From positions 1,116,001 through 1,180,000 of the forward strand of contig NZ_CP194857.1 in NCBI RefSeq assembly GCF_051020515.1: a stretch of 64,000 nt of DNA. Direction: 5' to 3'. The position numbers and the translations under genes were made by a program. The stretch's first letter is position 1. Every line of letters begins with the position of its first letter. This document shows, piece by piece, positions 1-10,606 of this stretch. Below the pieces are notes generated by a model. It was not told the origin of the DNA and did no database searches. It was given only the letters and a program-made list of their open reading frames with translations. The stretch is from CALKWS01 sp051020515 (GTDB lineage: Bacteria > Actinomycetota > Actinomycetes > Actinomycetales > Beutenbergiaceae).

Positions 1-2
1 CT

Positions 3-1124
3 CGCCTGCGCGAGCTGGGTCCCCACGTGCTGGGGGTGCTGGTGCGCCGCGGCGCTGACTTCGCCTCCGCCGAGGACGCCGTCCAGGAAGCACTGCTGGA
101 GGCGGTGCGACGGTGGCCGGCCGCCCACCCGGAGAACCCCCGGGCGTGGCTGGTCACCGTCGCCTGGCGCAAGTACACCGACGCCGTGCGCGCCGAGGCT
201 GCCCGCGCCCGCCGGGAGCAGCGCGAGCACGACATTCCCGCCCCGGGGCCGGCGCAGCAGGCCGATGACACCTTGCTGCTGTTGTTCCTGGCCGCCCACC
301 CGGCACTCACCCCGGCCTCGGCGGTGGCGCTGACGCTGCGTGCGGTGGCGGGGCTGACCACGGCGCAGATCGCCCGGGCCTACCTGGTGCCGGAGGCCAC
401 CATGGCCCAGCGGATCAGCCGTGCCAAGGCCGCCCTGCGGGGGAAGCGTCTGAATGAGCCCGGCGACCTGCGCACCGTGTTGAAGGTGCTCTACCTGATC
501 TTCAACGAAGGCTACGACGGGCAGGTGGACCTGGCTGCCGAGGCCATCCGCCTGACGCGCCAGGCGGCCGCTGCGAGCGAGGAGCCGGAGGTTGCCGGCC
601 TCCTGGCGCTAATGCTGATCCACCACGCCCGCCGGGCTACCCGTCATTCCGTTGGCGGTGACCTCATCCCGTTGGCACAGCAGGACCGCTCAGCCTGGGA
701 CACCGCCCTCATCGCCGAAGGCGTGCAGGTCCTGCAGTACGCCTTGGCCAGGGACCGGCTCGGGGAGTACCAGGCGCAGGCCGCGATCGCCGCGCTGCAC
801 GCCGACGCCCGATCGGCCGAGGAGACCGACTGGCCCCAGATCCTGCAGTGGTACGACGAACTCTCCGCGCTCACCGACAGCCCTGTCGTGGCGCTCAACC
901 GGGCGGTCGCGCTCGGTCAGGTCGACGGTCCCCTCGCCGGCCTACGCGCTGCTGAAGCCATCCGGCATGATGTCCCACGCCATGCCGCCGTGCGCGCCTA
1001 TCTCCACGAACGTGCCGGGAACTCCGAGCAAGCCCGCACTCTCTACCTGGAGGCGGCTCAGGCTGCGAGCAGCATCCCCGAGCGCGATCACCTCACCCGC
1101 CAAGCCGCCCGGCTGCAGTCATAG
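3..1124 (+). CDS. ECF sigma factor with long C-terminal helical extension (5' end outside window)
   Basis: The gene is cut by the window start; the frame is open from base 3 and the GTG at 27 is internal. The visible N-terminus (AEDAVQEALLEAVRRWP) is sigma region 2, and a region 4 helix-turn-helix lies near residue 125 (MAQRISRAKAAL). About 200 residues follow, with the marks VLYLIFNEGYDG and LMLIHHARR, as in the ECF42/SigJ-like group that carries a C-terminal TPR-like domain (DUF6596). It would direct RNA polymerase to a small regulon. ECF42 factors usually sit beside a YCII-domain (DGPF) gene, which would lie off the left edge. The stop is TAG at 1122. Confidence 0.85.
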   Translation, partial: RLRELGPHVLGVLVRRGADFASAEDAVQEALLEAVRRWPAAHPENPRAWLVTVAWRKYTDAVRAEAARARREQREHDIPAPGPAQQADDTLLLLFLAAHPALTPASAVALTLRAVAGLTTAQIARAYLVPEATMAQRISRAKAALRGKRLNEPGDLRTVLKVLYLIFNEGYDGQVDLAAEAIRLTRQAAAASEEPEVAGLLALMLIHHARRATRHSVGGDLIPLAQQDRSAWDTALIAEGVQVLQYALARDRLGEYQAQAAIAALHADARSAEETDWPQILQWYDELSALTDSPVVALNRAVALGQVDGPLAGLRAAEAIRHDVPRHAAVRAYLHERAGNSEQARTLYLEAAQAASSIPERDHLTRQAARLQS

Positions 1125-1170
1125 CCGCGAGGAAGAACGCTATATAGACATCTTCCTGATAGAGTGCCCT

Positions 1171-1416
1171 ATGGCCCTGAACATCAAGGACCCAGAAACA
1201 GACCGGCTGGCTCGCGAGTTGTCCGCGGCCACCGGCGAGTCCATCACGGTCGCTACCCGACAAGCCCTCCAGGAACGCCTCGAGCGGGTCCGACGGCAAC
1301 CGTCCAAGGGCCACGACCTCTCCGAGATCATCAATCGCGGCCGGGCCAGGCGGAACATGGACGATCGCACGGAGGACGAAATCCTCGGTTACGACGCCGC
1401 AGGGCTACCCGCGTGA
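1171..1416 (+). CDS. vapB: VapB-family antitoxin
   Basis: This 81-residue protein starts MALNIKDPETDRLARELS and matches the VapB/PSK (Rv0623-like) antitoxins: a short ribbon-helix-helix DNA-binding N-terminus and a charged C-terminus that would wrap the toxin. Its stop overlaps the GTG start of the next gene by four bases (GTGA), the usual translational coupling of VapBC pairs. The AT-rich stretch upstream, with the palindrome CTATATAG at 1140-1147, may hold the promoter and autoregulatory operator. No strong ribosome binding site precedes the ATG. It should neutralise VapC and repress its own operon. Confidence 0.85.
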   Translation: MALNIKDPETDRLARELSAATGESITVATRQALQERLERVRRQPSKGHDLSEIINRGRARRNMDDRTEDEILGYDAAGLPA

Positions 1417-1808
1417 TCGCGGTCGATTCCTCGGCCCTCGTCGCGATCGTTCTCGGCGAACCCGAGGCCGAGACAATGCTCCACGCTCTTCAGCGCAAGC
1501 CCGCGATCCTCAACTCAGCGACGTTGGTCGAGTCCTCGATCGTCGTCGAGGCCCGGCAAGGTCCCGACGCCACACGCGACCTCGATCTGCTCATCGCAGG
1601 TGCGATCGATGAGGTCGTGCCCTTCGACCTTGCCCACGCCCAGGCTGCCCTGGAGGCATGGCGAAGGTTTGGAAAGGGCCGCCACCCGGCCGCTCTGAAC
1701 TACGGTGACTGCCTCGCCTACGCCACCGCCCGCGTCCATGATGCTCCGCTGCTCTTCAAAGGCGAGGACTTTCCCAAGACCGATATCCCGGCCGCGAGCC
1801 CCAACTGA
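1413..1808 (+). CDS. vapC: VapC-family PIN-domain ribonuclease toxin
   Basis: This 131-residue PIN-domain protein begins at a GTG inside the vapB stop region. The acidic metal-binding residues of the family are visible: D5 (IAVDSSALVA), E40 (LVESSIVVEAR), D99 (NYGDCLAYATA) and D119 (GEDF). VapC toxins are magnesium-dependent endoribonucleases that cut tRNA or rRNA and stop growth when VapB is lost. The motif LNYGDCLAYA is typical of actinobacterial VapCs. Length is normal and there is no sign of damage. The target RNA cannot be read from the sequence. Confidence 0.88.
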   Translation: MIAVDSSALVAIVLGEPEAETMLHALQRKPAILNSATLVESSIVVEARQGPDATRDLDLLIAGAIDEVVPFDLAHAQAALEAWRRFGKGRHPAALNYGDCLAYATARVHDAPLLFKGEDFPKTDIPAASPN

Positions 1809-1861
1809 CCCCGCAGCCGGCAGTCTCTCCACGACAGGTACGGTGACGGGCGGTGACACCC

Positions 1862-2908
1862 TCATCCACCCCCGGTGCGGCGCACGTACGTCTCCACCCC
1901 GCCGGTGCCGGTGCGTTCCCACACACTGTGCAGCATGGGAATCGTCCCCGACGTGACCACGCCGCGCCAGCGGTAACTGGTGGGCCAGCGTCGGAACACC
2001 GGCATCACCGTGGTGACCAGGCGCATCAGGAGTGGCAACTTCCCCGGACGCCACCGCTCGGTGACGTCCAGGTCACCGGTGACCTCGCCGTCGTCCCGCC
2101 TCAACGACCAGGATCCCCCGGTGAGGCGCACGTCGTCGACCCGCACATGCCACCTGCCCTGCTCCCGGGTGCCGGGAGCGATCGCGGTCAGGTCCGGCAT
2201 CGCGGGGTCCAGGACGAGGTGCGCGGCGTGTCCTGCGGCGCGGGAGGTAAGCACAGCGGTCCCATCGGCGCCGGCGTTGACGACCGGCAGGTCCTGCAGC
2301 GCGCCTTCGTGTGCGCGGCCCAGGGTGGTTACGAGCAACGGTGCGGCGTACTTGATCAGCAACCGCCGGTGCAACCCGGCTCCAGGCAACCGCCCGATAG
2401 CCGCCTGTTCACCGTCGATTCGCAGCACCGGCGCCGTGCGCGTGCGGTGGACCAGGTCGAAGGCCGGCATCCACACCAGCAGCAGCGACTCCGGCTCGGC
2501 GATCGCAGCGCTGACGGGCGCCAGCAGGCCGGCGCGGCGCCGGGGCTTTCCATCCCGGTCATCAACGTGTACCTCGATCTGGCGTCCGTCGACGTCGGTG
2601 AGACTCGCGCGGGCCAGCACACCGTCCGGGGCTACCCGCAACTGCGCGACGTCGAAGGCAGTGGCCTGCCACGCGCCGGTGCCCCCGCCGAGGTGGTACC
2701 TGCTGCGGTCGAGCCGCAAGGCGGGGTCGAAGTAGTAGTCCACCCGCCGGTCGGCCCGCCGGGACAGGAATGCCAGCATCCCGGTGCCGTGGGCCTCGTC
2801 GTCGAACCACTGAAGTTCCAGGCCGTCATAGACCGGGTGGTCGGTGAACTCGCAGTTGAGCATCGCTGCGACCGTTTCCACCTGCAGGCTCAACGGGCTG
2901 TGGGCCAT
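1862..2908 (-). CDS. Hypothetical protein, 348 aa
   Basis: I do not recognise this protein. The reading frame extends upstream, but ATG at 2908 (MAHSPLSLQVETVAAML) is the first start giving plausible protein sequence, and the frame before it resembles translated non-coding GC-rich DNA. It is soluble by eye, with no signal peptide or membrane segment, and is rich in tryptophan and arginine (for example FRRWPTSYRWRG near the C-terminus). It lies between convergent vapC and co-directional addA, 77 bases downstream of the addA stop, and could be the last gene of that transcript. No function is proposed. Confidence 0.6.
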   Translation of the reverse strand: MAHSPLSLQVETVAAMLNCEFTDHPVYDGLELQWFDDEAHGTGMLAFLSRRADRRVDYYFDPALRLDRSRYHLGGGTGAWQATAFDVAQLRVAPDGVLARASLTDVDGRQIEVHVDDRDGKPRRRAGLLAPVSAAIAEPESLLLVWMPAFDLVHRTRTAPVLRIDGEQAAIGRLPGAGLHRRLLIKYAAPLLVTTLGRAHEGALQDLPVVNAGADGTAVLTSRAAGHAAHLVLDPAMPDLTAIAPGTREQGRWHVRVDDVRLTGGSWSLRRDDGEVTGDLDVTERWRPGKLPLLMRLVTTVMPVFRRWPTSYRWRGVVTSGTIPMLHSVWERTGTGGVETYVRRTGGG

Positions 2909-2985
2909 ACCCCATCGAATCACGGCGCGGGGTTGGCGTCGTGGGCCCAAAGGCCCGTGTCGTGCCGGCTCACCCCGGTGTGGGA

Positions 2986-5900
2986 TCAGCCCAACTGCAC
3001 AGGCACCTCGCGCGCCACCGCCCCCTCGGGGTGCAGGAACAGAAGTACGCAGCGCACGCGCCGGCCGGTAGCCCGGGACAGGCACGTGGCGTAGGCCTGC
3101 ATCTGCGGTTGGTAGTAGGCGATGCGGGACTCGATCGCGGCCGCAGGGACCGCGTCGGTCTTATAGTCCACGATGACGAGGCCCCCACTGCCGTCGTCGT
3201 AGACCAGGTCCACGTAGCCTTCCAGGATCGTGCCGTCCTCCTGGGTGGTGCCCACGTACGTCTCTCGCCAGTGACGGCGGGTGGCGGCCTCGCGCACCAC
3301 CTCGGACTGCACCGCTGACTTCACGAGGGCAGCGACCAGTTCCTGGTGCTCAGTGACGCCCTCGGCCACGCACTGGGCATCGATCGCCGCGTCCGGAACC
3401 TGCCCTGCGCCCAGGTCCACGCTTTGCAGCACCCCGTGCACGGCCCGGCCGATCGCCGAGCCGTACCGTCCCTTGGACCACGGCGGCAGCACCAGGTCCC
3501 GCTGGGCCTTGTGGGAGCCCGGGTCGGCGTCGGTAAGCACCACGGTGGGCTCGGTCCCTTCCAGCCCCGAGGCCACCATGGCCGCGTCACGGTTCGCGCT
3601 GTCGCGTGCCCGATCCCGCGTGGCCACCCACTCCTGCCACGTCGGTGCCGGCACCACCTCGGTCTCCACGCGGCCGAGCGCCAGGGACTGTGAGACGGGT
3701 AGGTCCTCCAACCGCTCCGCGTTCGCAGCACCCTCGGCCGCAGCGATGACCTTCGCCGCGGTCTGCGACTTCGAACCACGGTCCCGGTGCAGGGACACCA
3801 CCAGATGGTCCCGCGCCCGGGTGGCCCCGACGTAGAGCAACCGCATCCGCTCGGCAGTGTCCATCTGCTCATCGACGGGCAGCGCATCGGTGAAGTCGGA
3901 GGTTTGCAGGCGCGAGGTGATGCGCACCTCGTACCCGCCCTCGGCGGGCCAGAGAAGCTGCAGTCCGCGGTTGGTCCGCGGCTGCGAGGTCATCCCGGAC
4001 ATGATGACCACGGGATACTCCAGGCCCTTGGCGGCGTGGATGGTGGAGATGTGCACCGCATCGACGTCGGTTTCGGGCAGCACCGATTCGCTGACCCGGG
4101 AGGATTCGTCACCTTGGCGGGCGGCCCACGCCAGGTAGGAGCGCAACCCGCCCCGGGTGACCTGTGACCACGCCCGGGCCTGATCCACCACGAACCGCAG
4201 CCGGCGCCACACATCCCGCCGGTCCAACCGACCGGTGGCGGCCACCTCGAACATGCGCCGCTCGGCGACGATCGCCTCCAGCACCTGGCTCGGAGTGGAC
4301 CACCGGGCCTGCCGGGCCAGCGAACGCAGCGCCTCCAGACCCGTGGCTACCGGACCGGTGCGCACCGGTTCCGGCAGTTGCTCATCGGACTGCCACCGCA
4401 AGGTGAACCTGCCGCCGTGCCGGCGCCATTCCCACAGGTCATCGTCGCCGCAGCCGAACAACGTCGAGCGCAGCGCGGTGACCAGGGACAACTCGTCGCT
4501 GAAATCCGCGATCTCCCGCGCGCACGCCATCAGGGCCCGGATCTCAGCGGCCTGGTACACCAGCGAACTGGCCTCGGCCCGGTAGGGCACCCCCGCGTGG
4601 GTCAGGGCTGCCTCCAGATAGGACAGTGAGGTGCGGGCCGGCACCAGGACGGCGATGTCGGCCGGGCGCACGGCCCGCCACTGATCGCCCTGCTGTACCT
4701 GCCACCCCTCGGTGAGCATGAGGCGGATGGATTCTGCGACGTCGTCGGCCTCCAGGATGCGCAACCGCTCGGCGGTCAATTTCCCTTCCGGTTGCGCGTC
4801 GGCGTCGTGACCCGCGGCGCCCAGCACGGTGACCGCCGGCCCGGAGGGTGGGCCCTGGATGCGGTAGGAGTCCAGGGGTTGGTACTCCGGTTGCCGACCC
4901 TCTTCGGCGGAGATCAGTTGGGAGAACACGTGGTTCACCCAGGTCAGGATCGGGTCGAGGGTACGGAAGTTCGTGGTCAAGGACACCGCGGTGCCCAGGT
5001 GTTCCTGGGCGTTGAGGTACATGTTGATGTCCGCGCGGCGGAACCGGTAGATCGACTGTTTGGCGTCGCCGACCACGAACAACCGCCCCTCTGGGACGTG
5101 CACGCCTTGCCAGTCCGGTTCGGAAGCCTGCTCGCCGCCGGCGATGCGAACGGCGAGTTCGATCTGGATCGGGTCGGTGTCCTGGAACTCATCGAGCAGC
5201 AGCCGCTGGTAGGTGCGGTGCAGCGCGGGCGTACCTCGGGGTTGTGGCGCAACAGGTCCCGGGTGAGCACGAGCAGGTCGTGGAACTCCAGACGGCCATC
5301 GCGCCGGCGTTCCATCGCGGCGGCCAGCACCCGTTCGGCCGTCCAGTAGGTCACCGCCCGCAGGCACCGGTCCAGCACCTTGGCGATCGCCCGCTGAGCG
5401 TCCTCGACCAAGGCGGTGCCAGCGGCGCGGACTTCGTTGATATCGCAGGACCAGTTGCGGCTGTTTCCGGTGCGTGGGCCGAACTTCAGGCCGGCGAGTT
5501 GCTGCAGCGCAGCCACCTGGGCAGCGTCGTCGCGGGCTGTGCGCAGGGCGTGGGTGGCGGAAGTGAGCACCGGAAACCGCTTGAATAGGTTGTCTTCGGC
5601 GTCGGTGCAGTGTTCGGCAAGGTCAAGTACGTCGATGGCTTGTCGTCGCACGCCGGAGGTGTCCGGGACCACCACGCGGGCCGGTGGGTGGGGCAGGATG
5701 CGGTCGGCGATCAGGTCCCAGTCGTTACCGAGGGCGCGGGCCAGGGACGGGATGTGCGTGTCGATCTTCAGGCCTGCGGCCATGCCCAGCAGCAGCGCCG
5801 GCTCCATCGACTCATCGTCCAGGAGCTCGGTGAGGATCTGGGACCACCGGTCCTCGAAGGCCACCGAGGAGGCCACCTCATCCATGACCTCCACCAGCGG

Positions 5901-6296
5901 CGGCAGCCCGGCGGCGATGGCGTGCTCGGTGAGGATCCGTTGGGCGAAGGAGTGCAGGGTGCCCACGGCCGCGCGGTCCAGTTCGTCCAGTGCGGTGGCG
6001 GCCCGGTCACGGTGGAGCTGGGTTTCATCGTCGATCGGTTCGGCGCGCCAGGCCTGTTGGAAGCGGGAGCGCAGCCGGTCGCGAAGTTCCGCACCGGCCT
6101 TCTCGGTGAAGGTGACGGCGGCGATGTGAGCCATGGAGACGCCGTCGTGCAGCACCAGGGTGGCGATGCGGTCCACCAGGGCCCGGGTCTTGCCCGAGCC
6201 GGCGCCGGCGTTGACGAACAGGGTCGAAGCGGTGTCGGTGGTGATCCGGTCCCGCACGGACTGGTCCCGAAGCGCCACGGCCTGGTCGGTACTCAT
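2986..6296 (-). CDS. addA: AddA-like UvrD/Rep helicase-nuclease (single-base frameshift near 5230)
   Basis: Rejoined, this is about 1103 residues: an SF1A helicase with a C-terminal RecB-family nuclease. Visible motifs are Walker A (AGAGSGKT, residues 30-37), motif II LLLDEFQDTDPIQ, motif III GDAKQSIYRFRRAD, motif IV LTTNFRT, motif V STIHAAKGLEYP and motif VI LLYVGATRARDHL. The nuclease is marked by EGYVDLVYDD and VIVDYKTD. It would unwind and resect double-strand DNA ends for recombination together with the upstream gene. The start ATG overlaps the stop of addB by four bases. One base is missing near 5227-5231: the text before reads RHNPEV and after reads LHRTYQRLLLDEF in the next frame, with both halves fully conserved, so a sequencing error is likely. 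Confidence 0.88.
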
Positions 6297-9200
6297 GCGT
6301 CCTCCTGGTCCAGAGCCTCGGGTTCCAGCAGTGCCACCAGGTGGGCCAGCGCCGGGTCGTGACGTTGCCGCTCCCAGCGTTCGCGCGCGGTGGCGTGCCC
6401 GATGCCGTCGGGGTTGCAGTAGGCGCACTGGACCCACATGAAGTCCGGGGTCTCGGGTGGTCGTGGTGGGAACAGGCCGGCACTGACCGACTCGGTGAGC
6501 AGATCGACGGTGGAGGCCAGCGCCTCGATCACCGGGGCGTCCACCTCGATGCCGACGTAACCGGGTTCCTTGCGCACGAACCAGTACTCGGCCTGCACCG
6601 GCGAATCAGGGTTCCCGAACCGGTCGCGGGCGGCGAGCCCGTACACCGGGAGCTGCAACCGGGTGCCCCCGGCGAGGGGGTTGTCCGGCTTGATGGCCTC
6701 GAAGGATCGTCTCGACCCGGTCTTGATGTCGGTGACGTAGACCGTGCCGTCCTGGCCGAGGTCCACCTTGTCCGCGCTCCCGAGCAGCAGCACGTTGCCG
6801 TTGGGCACCTGCAGGGTGACCGGATCCTGGCCGCCGAGCCCGAAGGGCATCTCGCTGGCAGCCACCCGGGCGGCGCGTTCGGCGCGGCGTTCATCATCGG
6901 CGTCCAACATGGCCGCCATGTCCACCTCGAGTTGGTCGCGTTCGCGGCGCCACAGCCGTGGGTGACCGGTGAGCCCGTCGGCTTCCATGGCTGCGGCTTG
7001 CTCGTGCAGGATCCCGATGAGCCGGGAGCGGTGGGCCGCGGACCATGGTTCGCCGAAGCCGGGTAGGTCATCGGCGAACTCACGGGCCAGTGTGTCGAAA
7101 CTGCGGTGCACCAGGTTCCCGACCTCCATCGGGGAGATGGTGATGAGGTCTTCGGGTTGCTCGATCGGGCGCACCCCCAGCACTCGTTCGACGAAGAACG
7201 AGTGCGGGCAGGACACGTACCGCTCCAGGGCGGTGGGTGAGATGGGGCGGCGGCCGTCGCGATAGTCGGGCAGGTCTGTGCTGGCGGTGAGGTTGCCGTC
7301 GTACCGGGTGAACGCGGCACCGGCCCGGGCGCGCAGGGTCTCCTGGGCGGCATGGACGACGGCGTCGTTGAGTTGGTCGGTGGCCGCGGCCCGGGTGCGC
7401 CACTCCTGGTCGGTGGCGAGGCGTTGCCCGCGCAGGAGTTCGGCGGAGAAGGAACTGGAGGTGCTCAGTGCCCCGCCGAGGTCCCCGACCGTGTCCCAGT
7501 CGGTGGCGGCCAGGGTGTTGTCCCCGGCGAGTTCACGCAGGGTGCCCAGCAGCCAGCGGCTGGGTAGGCGGCGGGAGGAACTCCGTAGGTCCCCGCGGGG
7601 GAAGGAGGCGACGACGTGCGGTGCGGCTGCGAACGCGGCGAGCAGGTGCCGGTAGGCGGTGCCTTGCCGGTCCCGCAGGGTGGTCAAGGGGCCGACGGCG
7701 GAGCGCACCGGGTCGGGCAGCAGCGAGTCCCGCTGGGTCGTCCGGGGTAGAGGTCCTCGCTCAGGCCCAGCACGTACACGACGTCGGCGTCGAGCCCGAC
7801 GGCGTGGGACAGCGGCGCGACGAGCACGCCGTCGCCGAAGCGGCCCAGGCGGGGGATGGCCTCGCTGAGGTCGGCGTCCAGGGCTTGGCGCAGGGCCGCC
7901 AGGGAGGCGGTGGAGTCGATGTCATCGAGGATGCTCAGGGCGCCCAGCGTGGTGCGGATGGCGGCTGCGGCGTACTGCTCCTCCGGTGGGAGGGCGGTCA
8001 GGTCGCCCGGTTCGCCGAAGCAGGTGGTGATGAGGTCCTGGCACCAGGTGGCCAGGTCCGTCCAGCCGGTCATCTGGGTGGCGCGCTGGAGTTCGCCGGC
8101 CAGGTGGTGCACGAACTGCTGCAGGTCCGCCGCGGCCTGCGCCTGGGCGGTGGCGTACCGCACTGCACCGTCGCGATCGTCCTCGTGGGCCCGGTCGGCG
8201 CGCGTGTGTTGCTGCTGGATATAGCGGTCCAGGCGGGTGCGCCAGTCGGTGCCGCTCACCACCCCGGCCTCCCGGGAGATGCGTTCCCATCGGGCCACCG
8301 GCACCCGACCGCCGGTGAAGGTAAGGAACGGGGCGTCAGCCAAGGTGCGGAACAACCCGGCGCGGGGCATCTCATCAGCAGCCAGGTCAAGCAGCCCGAG
8401 GACCGCGCGGGACAGCGCGCGGTCGATGATCGGGCGCGACCCGGTGCCGTTGATCCGCACCCCGGCGTCGCGCAGGTGGTCGTGCAGCAGGGCGGCGTAG
8501 GGGTCGGCGGCGGTGTAGAGCACGGCGATTCGATGTGCCTGGGCGTTGTTGAGGTCGTCTAGGACGTGGCGCACCACGGTGCGTACTTCGTCGTCGGAGT
8601 CGGAGGTGTTCAGGATCCCGGTGGCGGTGGGCACGGGCGCGTCCAGCCGTTCGAGTGCGTCGCTTGCGATGAGTCGGTGGGACCCTTCGTCCGCGCGTGC
8701 CACCCCGCTGCTGCCGAGGAGCACCGTGACCTCGTTGTTCCTGGCGAGAGCGTGCAGGAATGACTGCTCGGCGACGGTGAGGTCTTGCGGGAGGTAGACG
8801 ATCACCGCGGCGGCGAGCGGGTCCAACGGAATGTGGCCTGTCGCGGTGGTGAGGATGTCGGTGCGGTCGTACCACTGCGGGGCCATGGCGGTGACCACCT
8901 GGCGGTGCAGCCGAACCAGGTCACGGCTCACCGTGCCCGCGGCGGAAACCTGATCGAGTTCGGCTTCGGACAGGTCGCGCAGTTCGGTGTGCGCTTGCAT
9001 CAGGGCCTGCACGGTGGCGGGATGGTCGGCGGTTTCTTCGAAGATGCCGGGGTCGGTGGCGAGCGCGCGGCGCCATCCTGCTGCGAGGACTTGGCGGGTC
9101 AGTGGGCGGCGCGGAGCCAGAATCGGGGTGGCGAGTTGTTCGGCCAGCCGTGTGGTGACGGTGATGTCGATCCCGGCGATACCTGGCCCATGGGGCGATC

Positions 9201-9360
9201 CCTCGCGGGCGAGATGACGCCGGGCGACCGTGCCCGCGATATTGCTCGGCGCGAGCACCAGTACTGGGGCCATGGGGTCCTCGGCTTTGACCTGGTTGAC
9301 CACCGCATGGAGCCGGTCCAGGGCCGGTAGGCCGTAGGCCGTTGTGATGTGCTGCAGCAT
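6293..9360 (-). CDS. addB: AddB-like nuclease/inactivated helicase subunit (frameshift near 7738)
   Basis: Rejoined length is about 1022 residues. The N-terminus (VLVLAPSNIAGTVARRHLA) has a helicase-like fold but no Walker A motif. The C-terminus is a PD-(D/E)XK nuclease (SADKVDLGQDG, then VTDIKTGS). These are features of AddB, the partner of AddA, rather than of mycobacterial AdnA. Cysteines expected to bind an iron-sulfur cluster are partly visible: one in YVSCPHSFFV and two in VQCAYCNPDG. The fourth cysteine of the Bacillus pattern is not at its usual spacing. One base is missing near 7736-7741, between GLSEDLYPGR and DPVRSAVGPL, which split the gene. It is translationally coupled to addA. 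Confidence 0.85.
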
Positions 9361-9560
9361 TACCTACCCCCGCGCCGAACCGCCGTTCACCTCATTAGAA
9401 CAGGCGCCGGTGACATCCGGGGACGCTTTGCAGGCCTGGAAGAGGGGATCGTCCCGAGCATGGCTCGCCTACCGCTGCAGGTCGCTCGGACACACACATC
9501 CGACACGGCAACTGAGCGGCACGAAGAATCTGATCAAGTGTCGGCTCGGCCGCCACGCCA

Positions 9561-9794
9561 CTACAGCCCGAAAGTCACCTTTGGAACGCCCACCAATTGC
9601 TGGGCGAGTTCGCGGTCCATTTGGAGAGTCTGACTTACCTTCGGCTTGCTCGCTCGAGTGTCCGAGCCGTAGGTGCTTAGCGTGAGATACGCGACGCCTC
9701 CGTCACTGTGCGTGACCTGCCAAGTGCAATCGACCTCGGTGGGATGAATACGTCCATCGGACTTTGCCTGAGTGAGGGAGCGGATGCGAGCCAT
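9561..9794 (-). CDS. Small hypothetical protein, 77 aa
   Basis: The protein starts MARIRSLTQAKSDGRIHPTE and contains VDCTWQVT, YLTLSTYGSD and KVSQTLQMDRELA. From memory it resembles a short family found in many actinobacteria, compact and soluble; no biochemical role is known to me. Start ATG is at 9794. It stands alone: the 200 bases to its left before addB and the 150 bases to its right before the response regulator hold nothing else I can support. The alternating pattern of polar and hydrophobic residues and the sensible composition argue against a chance frame. Confidence 0.6.
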   Translation of the reverse strand: MARIRSLTQAKSDGRIHPTEVDCTWQVTHSDGGVAYLTLSTYGSDTRASKPKVSQTLQMDRELAQQLVGVPKVTFGL

Positions 9795-9944
9795 GCGTGG
9801 AGACTACCGACGCTTCCGATCGGACGGAGCCACTTCAGGGACTCACAGAGTGGCAGTGGTCCATCGTTAGTTAGCACTCGTGGCGTATCGTCTGGGCCGG
9901 TCGGAACTACGGGCGATTCGGGTCCTTCGAGCGCCCCGCCAGAT

Positions 9945-10606
9945 TCATTCTCCCCCCCGCGCATCCCGCACCGCGAGCGCCACTTTCACCCGGTTGTCCA
10001 CCCCCAACTTCGCCAGCACGTGTCCCACGTGGGTCTTCACCGTGGTCTCCGACATGTACAGCGCTGCCGCGATCTCCGCATTCGAGGCGCCCTCACCCAC
10101 CAGGTCGGCCACCTCCCGCTCCCGCGGGGTCAAGGTCGCCAGCGCCTCGGCCACCGTCTCGGCTCGCTCCCGGGCGGCGGCTGAACCGTCCTCGGTGAAC
10201 CGGTCCAGCAGCATCCGGGTAGCCCCCGCGAGAGCATCGCGTCCCCGTGGGCCACCGTATGCACCGCTTGCACGATGCCCTGCGGGGAGGTGTCCTTCAG
10301 CAAGAAACCCGAAGCCCCGGCGCGCAGCGCACCGGCCACATAGGAATCTGCACCGAACGTGGTCAGCACGCACACCTGAGTGCCGGGCACCGCGCGCAGC
10401 ACCTCCGCCGTCGCAGCAATACCGTCCAGTTCCGGCATTCGAATATCCATCAGCACCACATCGGGACGGTGCGCTCGCGCCTGCTCCACGGCTTCCCGGC
10501 CATCGGCGGCCTCAGCCACCACCTCGAGCCGGGCGTCCGAGCCCAGGATCATCCGGAGGCTGGATCGCACCAGCGCATCATCGTCAGCGATCAGCACCCG
10601 GATCAT
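9945..10606 (-). CDS. NarL/LuxR-family response regulator (frameshift in C5 run 10223-10227)
   Basis: Rejoined length is 220 residues. The receiver domain starts MIRVLIADDDALVRSS with the phospho-acceptor D54 (VLMDIRMPELDG) and the switch region TSPQGI. The C-terminal LuxR-type helix-turn-helix reads LTPREREVADLV then NAEIAAALYMSETTVKTHV. It should be phosphorylated by the adjacent kinase and act on promoters, probably that of the divergent ABC exporter. A G is missing in the homopolymer at 10223-10227: the frame before ends AMLSRG and the one after resumes ATRMLLDRFTEDG. The start overlaps the kinase stop by four bases. Confidence 0.9.

Noticed and set aside
5215..5240. Programmed frameshift in addA
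   Set aside because: No slippery heptamer or stimulatory structure is evident, and many other genes in the window show the same kind of single-base defect.
3281..5349. Several plus-strand frames opposite addA
   Set aside because: All are codon-bias shadows of the helicase gene.
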